From NCBI RefSeq assembly GCF_004214935.1, contig NZ_SFCC01000007.1, positions 124,001 through 188,000 on the forward strand: a stretch of 64,000 nucleotides of DNA, in the 5' to 3' direction. The notes beneath the pieces are model-generated. The model did not search any database, was not told the origin of the DNA, and worked only from the letters and a program-made list of their open reading frames with translations. A program made the translations under genes and the position numbers. The stretch comes from Amycolatopsis suaedae. GTDB lineage: Bacteria; Actinomycetota; Actinomycetes; Mycobacteriales; Pseudonocardiaceae. Every line of letters begins with the position of its first letter. Within the stretch, counting starts at the first letter, position 1. Below are positions 7,575 to 16,183 of the stretch, in pieces.

Positions 7575-7623
7575 ATGGAGAGACCCTCCGTAGCGCTCCG
7601 GCACCGGGCTCACTGGCGCCGCA

Positions 7624-7717
7624 CCGGTCGGGCCGTCGGCGTCTGGACTGACGAGCCCCAAGGCCGCTCCGCGGCCGACGGCGAGGAGGGAAGACGCCGA
7701 CTCAAGGGCCCGACCGG
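7624..7717. repeat. Nested stem-loop downstream of polA
   Basis: The outer arms 7624-7644 and 7692-7717 pair through CCGGTCGGGCC/GGCCCGACCGG and TCGGCGTCT/AGACGCCGA, with a five-base bulge. An inner stem GGCCGC-TCC-GCGGCC lies at 7662-7676. It starts 29 bp after the polA stop and could be a 3'-end structure of the polA transcript or a small structured repeat. Confidence 0.5.
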
Positions 7718-7745
7718 ACGTCCGAGCGGAGCGAGGACAGAAGAT

Positions 7746-10463
7746 TCAGTGCGCAGCTTCGTTCCAGGAACGGCCGAAGCCGACCGAGACCTCCAAGGGC
7801 ACGGCGAGCTTGTAGGCGGCGCCCATTTCCTGGCGCACCAGCGTTTCCAGCTCCTCGCGCTCGCCGTCGGCGACCTCGAGCACCAGCTCGTCGTGCACCT
7901 GCAGCAGCACCCGGCTACGCAGCTTGGCCTCGTTCAGCGCCCGGTGCACACCCAGCATGGCGACCTTGATGATGTCGGCCGCGCTGCCCTGGATGGGAGC
8001 GTTGAGCGCCATGCGCTCGGCCATCTCGCGGCGCTGGCGGTTGTCGGAGTTCAGGTCGGGCAGGTACCGGCGACGGCCGAAGATCGTCTGCGTGTAACCG
8101 ACCTTGGCGGCTTCCCGGACGACGTCACGCAGGTAGTCGCGCACCCCGCCGAAGCCGGCGAAGTACTCGTCCATCAGCTCGCGGGCCTCCTCTGTGGAGA
8201 TCCGCAGCTGTGCCGACAGCCCGAACGCGGACAGGCCGTAGGCCAGCCCGTAGTTCATCGCCTTGATCTTCGCGCGCTGCTCGCCGGTGACGTCGGAAGG
8301 CTCGACGCCGAACACCCGCGCGGCGGTGGCCGCGTGGAAGTCGAACCCGGACTGGAACGACTCGATGAGCGCGGCGTCCTCCGACAGGTGCGCCATGATC
8401 CGCATCTCGATCTGGCTGTAGTCGGCGGTCATCAGCTCGGCGTAGCCGTCGCCCACGACGAACGCGTCGCGGATCCGCCTGCCCTCGTCGGTGCGGATCG
8501 GGATGTTCTGCAGGTTCGGCTCGGTGGACGAGAGCCTGCCGGTGGCGGCGATCGTCTGGTACAGCGTGGTGTGGATCCGGCCGTCCGGCGCCACCGACTT
8601 CAGCAGACCCTCCACAGTGGACTTCAGCCGGGTGGCGTCCCGGTGCGCCAGCAGGTGCTGCAGGAACGGGTGCTCGGTCTTCTCGTAGAGCGTCTGCAGC
8701 GCGTCGGCGTCGGTGGTGTAGCCGGTCTTGGTACGCTTGGTCTTCGGCATGCCCAGCTCGTCGAACAGCACCACCTGCAGCTGCTTGGGCGAGCCGAGGT
8801 TGACCTGCTTGCCGATCACCCCGTACGCGGCCTCGGCCGCGTCCTTGACGTGGCCGGCGTAGTGCGCCTCCAGCGAGGTCAGCTGGTCCAGGTCGACGGC
8901 GACACCGGCGGCCTCCAGCTCGGTGATGACCTCCAGCAGCGGCAGCTCGATCTCCCGCAGCAGCGGCTCGCCGCCGATCTGCTCCAGCTCGGTGGCCAGT
9001 GCCGTGGCCAGCTCCGCGACGGCCCGCGCCCGGACCAGCTCGGTGTCGACGATCTTCTGGTCGGCTCCCTCGGCGCCGTCGAGCAGCGACAGCTGGCCGT
9101 CGTCGGTGTCGCCGTCGGCTCGCAGCTCGCGGTGCAGGTAGCGCAGCGCCAGGTCGTCCAGCTCGAACGACCGCTGCCCCGGCCGCACCAGGTACGCGGC
9201 CAGCTCGGTGTCCATGGCCAGCCCGGCGAACTGCCAGCCGCGCGCCAGCACGGCGTGCAGCGCGACCTTCAGCGCGTGGCCGACCTTGGCGACGGTCGGG
9301 TCGGCCAGCCAGGTGGCCAGTGCCCGCTCGTCGGCCTCGTCGAGTGTGGTGACGTCGATGTAGGCACCCTCGCCGTCGGCCGCCGCGAACGCGATCGACT
9401 GCACGTCGGAACTCACCGACGCGCCGGTGGTGCGGAACGCCAGGCCGGTGGTGGTGCCGCCGCCGGCGTGCCCGGCCAGCCAGGCACCCAGTTCCCCCGG
9501 CGCGAGCGCGCTGCCGCTGACGTCGAACCCGGAGTCGGCCTCCGGCTCGGCCGACTGCAGGGTGGCGAACAGCCGGTCCCGCAGCACGCGGAACTCCAGC
9601 TCGTCGAACAGCCGGTGCACCGCCTCGCGGTCCCACGGCCGCAGTTCCAGGTCGCCGGGACCGACGTCCAGCGCCACGTCCCGCACCAGCTCGGTGAGCT
9701 GCCGGTTGAGCATGACGGCGTCAAGGTTGGCCCGCAGCGCGTCGCCGACCTTGCCCTTGACCTCGTCCACCCGGTCGACCAGCTCGGCGAGCGTGCCGAA
9801 CTGCTTGATCCACTTGGCCGCGGTCTTCTCCCCCACCCCGGGGATGCCGGGCAGGTTGTCCGACGAGTCGCCGCGCAGCGCCGCGTAGTCGGGGTACTGC
9901 TCGGGCGTGAGGCCGTGCTGCTTCTCGGCGATCATCGCCGGGTCGTAGCGGACCAGGTCGGACACGCCCTTGCGCGGGTACAGCACGGTCACCGAGTCGT
10001 TGACCAGCTGCAGCGCGTCACGGTCGCCGGTACAGATGAGGACCTGGTAGCCGAGCTCGCCCGCCTGCGTGGTGAGCGTGGCGATGATGTCGTCGGCCTC
10101 GTAGTTCTCCTTGGTCAGCACCGGGATGCCGAGGACGCCCAGCACGTCGTGCACCAGCGCGACCTGGCCCTTGAAGTCGTCGGGCGTGGCCGAGCGGCCC
10201 GCCTTGTACTCGGCGTAGGTCTCCGACCGGAACGTCTTGCGGGACAGGTCGAAGGCCACGGCCAGGTGCGTGGGCTGCTCGTCGCGGAGCAGGTTGATGA
10301 GCATCGAGGTGAACCCGAACACCGCGTTGGTGACCTGCCCGGTGCTGGTCCGGAAGTTGTCGGCGGGCACGGCGAAGAAGGCGCGGTACGCCATCGAGTG
10401 CCCGTCGATCAGCAGCAGGCGGGGTGTGTCGTTGCTTACGGTGGCGTTCTCGCTGGGGCTCAC
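7746..10463 (-). CDS. polA: DNA polymerase I
   Basis: This 905-residue enzyme fills gaps and removes RNA primers during replication and repair. The N-terminal 5' nuclease opens LLLIDGHSMAYRAFFA and has the helix-hairpin-helix GVGEKTAAKWIKQFG. The middle 3'-5' exonuclease-like domain lacks the usual DxE residues, as in other actinobacterial PolA. The polymerase domain has motif A TADYSQIEMRI (about 678), motif B AKIKAMNYGLAYG with Tyr at the sugar-selecting position, and motif C QVHDELVLEV (about 853). The GTG at 10463 lies 7 nt from a TAGACT box, suggesting a leaderless mRNA. It is divergent from the thioesterase gene. Confidence 0.97.
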   Translation of the reverse strand: MSPSENATVSNDTPRLLLIDGHSMAYRAFFAVPADNFRTSTGQVTNAVFGFTSMLINLLRDEQPTHLAVAFDLSRKTFRSETYAEYKAGRSATPDDFKGQVALVHDVLGVLGIPVLTKENYEADDIIATLTTQAGELGYQVLICTGDRDALQLVNDSVTVLYPRKGVSDLVRYDPAMIAEKQHGLTPEQYPDYAALRGDSSDNLPGIPGVGEKTAAKWIKQFGTLAELVDRVDEVKGKVGDALRANLDAVMLNRQLTELVRDVALDVGPGDLELRPWDREAVHRLFDELEFRVLRDRLFATLQSAEPEADSGFDVSGSALAPGELGAWLAGHAGGGTTTGLAFRTTGASVSSDVQSIAFAAADGEGAYIDVTTLDEADERALATWLADPTVAKVGHALKVALHAVLARGWQFAGLAMDTELAAYLVRPGQRSFELDDLALRYLHRELRADGDTDDGQLSLLDGAEGADQKIVDTELVRARAVAELATALATELEQIGGEPLLREIELPLLEVITELEAAGVAVDLDQLTSLEAHYAGHVKDAAEAAYGVIGKQVNLGSPKQLQVVLFDELGMPKTKRTKTGYTTDADALQTLYEKTEHPFLQHLLAHRDATRLKSTVEGLLKSVAPDGRIHTTLYQTIAATGRLSSTEPNLQNIPIRTDEGRRIRDAFVVGDGYAELMTADYSQIEMRIMAHLSEDAALIESFQSGFDFHAATAARVFGVEPSDVTGEQRAKIKAMNYGLAYGLSAFGLSAQLRISTEEARELMDEYFAGFGGVRDYLRDVVREAAKVGYTQTIFGRRRYLPDLNSDNRQRREMAERMALNAPIQGSAADIIKVAMLGVHRALNEAKLRSRVLLQVHDELVLEVADGEREELETLVRQEMGAAYKLAVPLEVSVGFGRSWNEAAH

Positions 10464-10476
10464 GGGGGCGAGTCTA
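10464..10476 (-). promoter_or_regulatory. Likely leaderless promoter of polA
   Basis: On the minus strand TAGACT (10471-10476) is followed by 7 nt and then the polA GTG. This is the usual spacing between a -10 box and a start codon that is also the transcription start in actinobacteria. No purine-rich ribosome site precedes the GTG. A -35 element is not clear. Confidence 0.5.
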
Positions 10477-10533
10477 GGCTGACGCCCCGACACTCTTTCG
10501 TGAGCGTTGGTCAGTAGGAAGGGCAGGCCGCCG

Positions 10534-10974
10534 ATGACGTCGTCCGATGACGAATTCGACCACGCGAAGATGATCGCCGCGATCGCCCCGGAGTTCGCCG
10601 ACCAGCAGCTCAACGACAAGATCGGACTGCACATCGTGTCGGCGAGCACCGAGCGCGTCATCGGCACGATCCCGGTGCGGGGCAACCTGCAGCCCTACGG
10701 CCTGCTGCACGGCGGCGCGAACGCGGTGCTGGCGGAGTCGCTCGGCTCGATCGCCGCGGCCATCAACGCCGGGCCGGGCAGGGTGGCGGTCGGGCTGGAA
10801 CTGTCCTGCACCCATCACCGCGCGGTCCGCGAGGGCACGGTGACCGGCGTGGCCACCCCGGTCCACGTCGGCCGCGGCACGATCACCGTGGAGATCGTGA
10901 TCACCGACGACAAGGACCGGCGCAGCTGCACCGCCCGCCTCACCTGCGTCACCCTGCAGAAGCCGCCGGGCTGA
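10534..10974 (+). CDS. Hotdog-fold thioesterase (PaaI/YbdB-like)
   Basis: This 146-residue protein matches the PaaI/EntH/menaquinone-type thioesterases. The sequence GTIPVRGNLQPYGLLHGGANAVLAESLGSIAA contains the HGG turn and the catalytic Glu (E of LAESLGS) of the hotdog family; VGLELSCTHHRAV follows. It would hydrolyse an acyl- or aryl-CoA; the substrate cannot be read from sequence, though 1,4-dihydroxy-2-naphthoyl-CoA is a possibility. The ATG at 10534 follows AGGAAGGG. It is divergent from polA, and its 3' end overlaps the convergent hydrolase gene by 26 bp. Confidence 0.88.
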   Translation: MTSSDDEFDHAKMIAAIAPEFADQQLNDKIGLHIVSASTERVIGTIPVRGNLQPYGLLHGGANAVLAESLGSIAAAINAGPGRVAVGLELSCTHHRAVREGTVTGVATPVHVGRGTITVEIVITDDKDRRSCTARLTCVTLQKPPG

Positions 10975-11644
10975 ACGTCCGGCAGATCGTCTCCGCCAGA
11001 GCCACCGGCTGGTCGCGGGCGACGAGGTGCCCGGCGCCGGGAACGCGGCTCACCGTGACGTGCGGAGCCAGGCACCGCAGGTCTTCGACGTCCTCGTCGG
11101 TCACCGGCGACCCGGCACCGCCGCGGACGAGCAGGATGGGCAGGCCGAGTTCCGCGGTGATCCGCCGCAGCCGGGAAACCTGGGCGAGGATGTCCTCGAC
11201 GAGTTCGGAGTAGACACCGGACAAGCCCTGCCTGGCGAGGAAGTCGCGGACCCGCGTGGGATCGACGCCGGGTACGACGTCCACCAGCACCAGGCCGGCC
11301 ACCCTGCTCCGCACCTCCGGATCGGCGAGTGCCCCGATGGCGGCGAGCCCGCCCAGCGAGGCGCCGACGACCACGCAGCCCGCCGGTTCGGCGCGGACCA
11401 TGGCGGCGACGTCCCCGGCACAGGGCCCGAACCGTCTCGGTGAGCCGTCGCTGTCGCCGTGACCACGCTGGTCGAAGGCCACGCACCGGAACCCCGCCGG
11501 GACGAGGACGTCGGTGACCGGCGTCCACACCCGGCGGCGTTCGCCACCGGCGTGCAGCAGCAGAAGCGTCGGCCCGGCGCCGCGTTCCTCGCCTCGCAGC
11601 ACCGCGCCGGGACGAACGAGCCGGCGCGCCAGAGCATCCACCAT
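10949..11644 (-). CDS. Alpha/beta hydrolase
   Basis: This 231-residue single-domain hydrolase has the oxyanion strand TLLLLHAGGERR, the nucleophile elbow VVGASLGGLAA (Ser at about residue 95), the acid region LPILLVRGGAGSPVTDED and the catalytic His in VPGAGHLV. The set is complete, so it should be an active esterase, lipase or C-C hydrolase. It is divergently transcribed from a TetR gene across two near-identical palindromes and is probably that regulator's target. Its 3' end overlaps the thioesterase gene by 26 bp. Confidence 0.88.
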   Translation of the reverse strand: MVDALARRLVRPGAVLRGEERGAGPTLLLLHAGGERRRVWTPVTDVLVPAGFRCVAFDQRGHGDSDGSPRRFGPCAGDVAAMVRAEPAGCVVVGASLGGLAAIGALADPEVRSRVAGLVLVDVVPGVDPTRVRDFLARQGLSGVYSELVEDILAQVSRLRRITAELGLPILLVRGGAGSPVTDEDVEDLRCLAPHVTVSRVPGAGHLVARDQPVALAETICRTFSPAASAG

Positions 11645-11654
11645 GACATCCTCC

Positions 11655-11674
11655 TACCTTGTTCCGTCAAGGTA
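11655..11674. promoter_or_regulatory. Palindromic operator 1 (hydrolase/TetR intergenic)
   Basis: Arms TACCTTG and CAAGGTA are separated by 6 bp (TTCCGT). A second copy begins 27 bp further on. The pair lies in the divergent promoter of the hydrolase and TetR genes, so it is the probable binding site of that TetR protein. Confidence 0.7.
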
Positions 11675-11681
11675 AGACGTC

Positions 11682-11701
11682 TACCTTGGCCCGTCAAGGT
11701 A
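11682..11701. promoter_or_regulatory. Palindromic operator 2 (hydrolase/TetR intergenic)
   Basis: This has the same arms TACCTTG/CAAGGTA as operator 1, with spacer GCCCGT. Its right end overlaps a TATGCT -10-like box (11700-11705) lying 7 nt before the TetR GTG, so a bound repressor would cover the promoter. Confidence 0.7.
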
Positions 11702-11712
11702 TGCTGGCGGCC

Positions 11713-12321
11713 GTGACACGCTCACGGGTACGCCGCCCGCCCGACGAGGCACGGCGCCTGATCCTGGATGCCGCGGAGAAGCTGCTGGCCGACGGCGGGG
11801 TGGCCGCCGTCCAGGTGCGCGCCATCGCCACCCGCGTCGGCATGACCGACGCGGGGGTCAACCACCACTTCGGCAGCCGCGACCGGCTGCTGGAAGCCCT
11901 GTTGCGGCACGGCGGCCGGAAGATCCGGGCCGGGGTACGGGAGGTACTCGACTCCTGGCTCGACCGTGGTGCCGACCTCGGCGACCTGGTCGACATGCTG
12001 GCAGCGCTCTACCGCCGGGGTTACGGCGAGCTGGCCGCCGCGCTGCACGCGGCGGGCTGGCGCGACGACGGTTCGGGACTGCTCGACCCGGTCGTCGACG
12101 CACTCCACGCGCTGCGCCCGGAACCCGGCGCAGTTCCGGTCGACGACACCCGGCTCGCCGTCGCCGCCCTCCACCAGTTCCTCGCCACCGAGCCGCTGTA
12201 CGGCCCGGCGTTCCGCCGCAGCGCCGGCCTCACCGGCCGGGCGGCCACGGCCCCCACGGCCCAGCTGCGCTGGTGGACCACCCACCTCGCGCGCTCCCTG
12301 GGTCTCGGTCAAAGCTCGTGA
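11713..12321 (+). CDS. TetR-family transcriptional regulator
   Basis: This 202-residue protein has an N-terminal helix-turn-helix (ARRLILDAAEKLLADGG, then QVRAIATRVGMTDAGVNHHF) and a C-terminal ligand domain. The GTG at 11713 was chosen because a TATGCT box lies 7 nt upstream, giving a leaderless message; an ATG at 11701 is in frame but lies at the edge of the operator. The last codon and TGA lie inside the left arm of a palindromic repeat (12317-12365), so the repeat supplies the stop. It probably represses itself and the divergent hydrolase. Confidence 0.88.
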   Translation: MTRSRVRRPPDEARRLILDAAEKLLADGGVAAVQVRAIATRVGMTDAGVNHHFGSRDRLLEALLRHGGRKIRAGVREVLDSWLDRGADLGDLVDMLAALYRRGYGELAAALHAAGWRDDGSGLLDPVVDALHALRPEPGAVPVDDTRLAVAALHQFLATEPLYGPAFRRSAGLTGRAATAPTAQLRWWTTHLARSLGLGQSS

Positions 12322-12365
12322 AGGCCACCTTCACCACGTGAGACGTAATGAAGGTGGCCTTCACG
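12317..12365. terminator. GTGAAGG-family palindrome between convergent genes
   Basis: The 17-bp arms 12317-12333 and 12349-12365 (CGTGAAGGCCACCTTCA and its complement) enclose a 15-nt loop containing ACGTGAGACGT. It sits between the convergent TetR and livF genes and should stop transcription in both directions. The sequence equals the left and right ends of the larger elements (29764-30397, 48735-49296) fused at their shared ACGT, as though the interior had been deleted. Confidence 0.75.
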
Positions 12366-12382
12366 TGCTCTGGACCCGGGCG

Positions 12383-13096
12383 TCAGCCCACGCCGAGGTA
12401 GGCCTCCTTGATGGAGTCGTCGGCGAGCAGGTCCCTGCCGGTGCCGGAGCGGGTGATCTCCCCCGTCTCCAGCACGTAGGCGCGGTGCGCCCGGGACAGC
12501 GCCTGCTGCGCGTTCTGCTCCACCAGCAGGACCGTGGTGCCCTGCTCGTTGATCTCCGTGATGATCCGGAAGATCTGCTGGATGAACTGCGGCGCCAGCC
12601 CCATCGACGGCTCGTCGAGCAGCAGCAGCTTCGGCTTGGCCATCAGCGCGCGGCCGATCGCCAGCATCTGCTGCTCGCCGCCGGACATCGTCCCGCCGAC
12701 CTGGTTCTTACGCTCCGCGAGCCGCGGGAACAGCTCGAACACCCGGTCCAGGTCCGGTCCGAGGCTCTTGCGGTCCTTGCGGGCGTAGGCACCCATGTCC
12801 AGGTTCTCCAGCACCGTCATGCCGGGGAAGATCCCCCGCCCTTCCGGTGCCTGCGAGATTCCGCGGACGACCCGGAGGTCGGCCCGCAGCTTGGTGATGT
12901 CCTCGCCGGCGAACGTGATCGAGCCCGCCGACAGCGGCCGGATACCAGAGATCGCCCGCATGGTGGTCGACTTGCCCGCACCGTTGGCGCCGATGAGCGT
13001 GACGATCTCGCCCTCGTTCACCGTGAGGGACAGGTCGTGCACCGCCCTGATTCGTCCATAGTGGACTGAGACGCCGGAAAGCTCAAGCAACGTCAT
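12383..13096 (-). CDS. livF: Branched-chain amino-acid ABC transporter ATP-binding protein LivF
   Basis: This 237-residue ATPase is the second ATP-binding subunit of the liv importer. Walker A GANGAGKST is at about residues 36-44, the signature is MSGGEQQ, and Walker B is LLLLDEP. The SMGLAPQFIQQIF stretch after Walker B and the end SIKEAYLG are characteristic of LivF. It is the last gene of the livK-H-M-G-F operon and overlaps livG by 14 bp. The ATG at 13096 begins [14 protein letters not shown]. Confidence 0.95.
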   Translation of the reverse strand: MTLLELSGVSVHYGRIRAVHDLSLTVNEGEIVTLIGANGAGKSTTMRAISGIRPLSAGSITFAGEDITKLRADLRVVRGISQAPEGRGIFPGMTVLENLDMGAYARKDRKSLGPDLDRVFELFPRLAERKNQVGGTMSGGEQQMLAIGRALMAKPKLLLLDEPSMGLAPQFIQQIFRIITEINEQGTTVLLVEQNAQQALSRAHRAYVLETGEITRSGTGRDLLADDSIKEAYLGVG

Positions 13097-14030
13097 CGTC
13101 AGGCACTCCAAGGTAAGCCGCGATCACAGCGGGGTTCTCCCTGATCTCCGCGGGCAGTCCATCAGCGATCTTCTTGCCGAACTCCAGCACGACGATCCGG
13201 TCGGTGACGCCCATGACCAGCTTCATGTCGTGTTCGATCAGCAGGACGGTGTAGCCGTCGTCGCGGATCTTGCGGATCAACCCCATGAGTTCTTCCTTCT
13301 CCTGGGGGTTGAACCCGGCGGCCGGCTCGTCGAGGCAGAGCAGCTTCGGCTCGGTCGCCAGCGCCCTGGCGATCTCCAGCCTGCGCTGGTAGCCGTAGGG
13401 CAGGTTCTTCGCCTTGTCCGCCGCCCGGTCGGCGATGCCGACGAACTCCAGCAGCGCCATCGCCCGGTCGACCGCGTCGCGTTCCTCATGGTGGTGCCGC
13501 GGCAACCGCAGCAGCGCACCGATGACGCTGGTCTTGTGCCGGGCGTCGGTGCCCACCACCACGTTCTCCAGCGCGGTCATCTCGCCGAAGAGCCGGATGT
13601 TCTGGAACGTCCTGGCGATGCCGAGCTGGGTGATGGCGTGCCGCGACGCCTTGCGCAGCGGGGCGCCTTCCAGCAGCACGTTGCCCGACGACGGCCGGTA
13701 GACACCGGTCATCGCGTTGAAGCAGGTGGTCTTGCCGGCACCGTTGGGCCCGATCAGCCCGAGGATCTCGCCGCGGCGGATCTGGAACGACACCGAGTCC
13801 AGCGCGACCAGACCACCGAACTGGACCGTCACCGCGTCCAGTTCCAGCAGGGTCTCGCCCATGCCGACGGCGATCTCCCGGTCAGGCGCGACGACCTCGG
13901 CGACCTCGGCTTCGTGCTCGGCCCGCTCGGCCGCGGTCATCTGCTCCAGTTCGGCGACCAGACCACCCTCGGCGCGCACCTCCGGGCCGGACTCGGCCGG
14001 CGGATCGGCGGGGTTGTTGGGCTGGCTCAC
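13083..14030 (-). CDS. livG: Branched-chain amino-acid ABC transporter ATP-binding protein LivG
   Basis: This ATP-binding subunit has 315 residues. Walker A GPNGAGKT is at about 94-101, [15 protein letters not shown] is the LivG-type signature region, Walker B is LLCLDEP followed by [12 protein letters not shown], and the end [11 protein letters not shown] is typical. It carries an extra acidic N-terminal tail of about 58 residues ([15 protein letters not shown] onwards) absent from E. coli LivG, possibly a regulatory arm. It overlaps livM by 4 bp and livF by 14 bp, giving tight translational coupling. Confidence 0.95.
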   Translation of the reverse strand: MSQPNNPADPPAESGPEVRAEGGLVAELEQMTAAERAEHEAEVAEVVAPDREIAVGMGETLLELDAVTVQFGGLVALDSVSFQIRRGEILGLIGPNGAGKTTCFNAMTGVYRPSSGNVLLEGAPLRKASRHAITQLGIARTFQNIRLFGEMTALENVVVGTDARHKTSVIGALLRLPRHHHEERDAVDRAMALLEFVGIADRAADKAKNLPYGYQRRLEIARALATEPKLLCLDEPAAGFNPQEKEELMGLIRKIRDDGYTVLLIEHDMKLVMGVTDRIVVLEFGKKIADGLPAEIRENPAVIAAYLGVPDDDVA

Positions 14031-15154
14031 TTGACCCCTCCGTTCTTCTCCGTGGCGAGCGCGGTGTCGCTGGAGACCTGTTCACCCCGGCCGAGCAACC
14101 GCTGGTACGCCTGCCTGCCGTAGGTGAGCAGCCGCTGCCGCGCACCGAGCAGGCCCTGCGGCCGAAAGATCATCAGGATCACCAGCACCAGACCGAAGAT
14201 CAGGTACTTCCACTCGGCGATCGCGGTGAACTTCAGCGGGATGTAGGCCACCACCACAGCACCCAGGATGACACCGACCTTGTTGCCGGAGCCACCGAGG
14301 ATCACCGCGGCGAGGAACAGCATCGACGTGACGACGTCGAACTTCTGGTTGTTCACGAATGCCAGCTGCCCCGCGTAGAGCGCGCCGGACAGACCACCGA
14401 TCGCCGCACCGATGACGAACGCCCAGATCTTGAACTTGAACGTGTTCACGCCCATGATCTCGGCCGCGTCCTCGTCGTCGCGGATGGCGACCCAGGCGCG
14501 GCCGACCCGGCTGCGTTCCAGGTTGCCCACCAGTACCAGGATCACGATGATGATCGTGACGATCAGCCAGTACCACGGTGTGCCGTCGGTGTTGTTGAAC
14601 AACGGTGTGCCGTCGTCGTTGGTGCCCGGTGGCGCGCCGATCTGCTGGAAGCCCTGGTTCCCGCGCAGCGGGGACAGGTTGTCGGCCAGCAGGCGGACGA
14701 TCTCACCGAAGCCCAGCGTCACGATCGCCAGGTAGTCACCGCGCAACCTCAGCGTGGGTGTGCCGAGGATGACGCCGAACACCATGGTGATCACCATGGC
14801 GATCGGCAGGACCGCCAGGAACGGCAGCTTGGTGAGCGCCGAGTCCGGGCTGGTGAACAACGCGGCGACGTAGGCGCCGACCGCGAAGAACCCGACGTAA
14901 CCCAGGTCGAGCAGGCCGGCCTGGCCGACCACGACGTTGAGCCCGATCGCGATCAGCGCGTACCGGGCGATCTCGAACATCGCGATCTGGAAGTCGGTGC
15001 CGGGTTCGGTGGTGATGATGATCGGGTTGAGCACCGGCAGTGCGTAGATCAGTGCCACCAGGGGGATCAGCACAGCCCACTGCTGTACCCGGCTGAGGTT
15101 GTTCCACCATTCACGCAGCGAACGGCGGCCCGTCGTGTGTGCCGTCGTCGTCAT
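14027..15154 (-). CDS. livM: Branched-chain amino-acid ABC transporter permease LivM
   Basis: This 375-residue inner-membrane permease has about ten hydrophobic segments. The conserved region [25 protein letters not shown] is visible in the first third (here preceded by IAIG). The cytoplasmic coupling segment [19 protein letters not shown] contacts the ATPases in this family. It forms the channel with LivH. The ATG follows the livH stop with a 4-bp overlap, and its own stop overlaps livG by 4 bp. Confidence 0.94.
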   Translation of the reverse strand: MTTTAHTTGRRSLREWWNNLSRVQQWAVLIPLVALIYALPVLNPIIITTEPGTDFQIAMFEIARYALIAIGLNVVVGQAGLLDLGYVGFFAVGAYVAALFTSPDSALTKLPFLAVLPIAMVITMVFGVILGTPTLRLRGDYLAIVTLGFGEIVRLLADNLSPLRGNQGFQQIGAPPGTNDDGTPLFNNTDGTPWYWLIVTIIIVILVLVGNLERSRVGRAWVAIRDDEDAAEIMGVNTFKFKIWAFVIGAAIGGLSGALYAGQLAFVNNQKFDVVTSMLFLAAVILGGSGNKVGVILGAVVVAYIPLKFTAIAEWKYLIFGLVLVILMIFRPQGLLGARQRLLTYGRQAYQRLLGRGEQVSSDTALATEKNGGVK

Positions 15155-16164
15155 ACCCGTGCCTTCCCGAGAGATTCGCCGAGGATGCCGGTCGGGCGGA
15201 ACATCAGGATGGCCACCAGCAGCACGAACGCGACGACGTCACGCCACTCGCCACCGAACAGCGACTGCCCGTAGTTCTCCGCCAGTCCCAGGACGATGCC
15301 GCCGAGCAGGGCACCCCGGATGTTGCCGATACCGCCGAGCACGGCGGCGGTGAACGCCTTGATGCCCAGCAGGAACCCGCCCTGGTACCACGCGCCCTGC
15401 GGGATCTTCATCATGTAGAACAACGCCGCCGCGCCGGCGAGCAGCCCGCCGATGAGGAACGTCAGCATGATGACGCGTTCCTTGTTCACGCCCATCAGCG
15501 TGGCGGTGTCGGCGTCCTGTGCCACGGCACGGATCCCGCGGCCGAGGCGGCTGCGGTTCACGAACATGTCGACGACCAGGTACAGCAGCAGCGAGACGAC
15601 CACGATCAGGATCGTGATGTTGGTGACGCTGGCGCCGAAGATCTCGAAGACGGTCTCCGGGCGCAGCAGGCGGATGGCCTGCTCGGCGTTGCCGCCACGC
15701 CAGAGGAAGATGAGCTGCTGCAGCACGAACGACGCGCCGATCGCGGTGATCAGGAAGACCAGCCGTGGTGCGTTGCGTTTACGTAGTGGTCTGTAGGCCA
15801 CCCGTTCCAGTACGACCGCTGTTCCGCCGGATATCGCCATCGAGGCGACCAGTGCGAGTATCAGGAACGCGATCAGTTCGAAGATGGGAACATCGGGGGT
15901 CGCGCCGGGCCGGAATCCGAGCCCGAAGAAGACGAACCAGGTGGCGTAGGCGCCGTAGATGAAAACCTCGGAATGCGCGAAGTTGATGAGCTTCAGCACG
16001 CCGTAGACCAGCGTGTAGCCGAGCGCCACCAGCGCGTAGATGCTGCCTTGGGACAACCCCTCGACGGTGTTGTTCCAGAACTGCTCACCCAGGGTGCCGA
16101 GGTCGAACTTGATGTCGCTTTCCTGCGCTAAATACAGCGCAGGCAGTGCATTGTGGATGGACAC
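15151..16164 (-). CDS. livH: Branched-chain amino-acid ABC transporter permease LivH
   Basis: This 337-residue permease begins with a short polar stretch, then GLSQGSIYALVALGYTLVYGVLKLINFAHSE, the hallmark of LivH. The coupling segment LGRGIRAVAQDADTATLMGVN lies in the middle. It pairs with LivM, whose start overlaps its stop by 4 bp. It is separated from livK by 95 bp holding a large stem-loop, so livH-M-G-F may be expressed less than livK from the same promoter. Confidence 0.94.
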   Translation of the reverse strand: MSIHNALPALYLAQESDIKFDLGTLGEQFWNNTVEGLSQGSIYALVALGYTLVYGVLKLINFAHSEVFIYGAYATWFVFFGLGFRPGATPDVPIFELIAFLILALVASMAISGGTAVVLERVAYRPLRKRNAPRLVFLITAIGASFVLQQLIFLWRGGNAEQAIRLLRPETVFEIFGASVTNITILIVVVSLLLYLVVDMFVNRSRLGRGIRAVAQDADTATLMGVNKERVIMLTFLIGGLLAGAAALFYMMKIPQGAWYQGGFLLGIKAFTAAVLGGIGNIRGALLGGIVLGLAENYGQSLFGGEWRDVVAFVLLVAILMFRPTGILGESLGKARV

Positions 16165-16183
16165 ACTCGTTCTCCATGTGGTT

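Noticed and set aside
7488-10517. 1009-codon open frame on the + strand opposite polA
   Set aside because: Its composition is that of a high-GC antisense shadow (His/Arg/Gly/Gln-rich, no domain), while the minus strand encodes an unmistakable DNA polymerase I.
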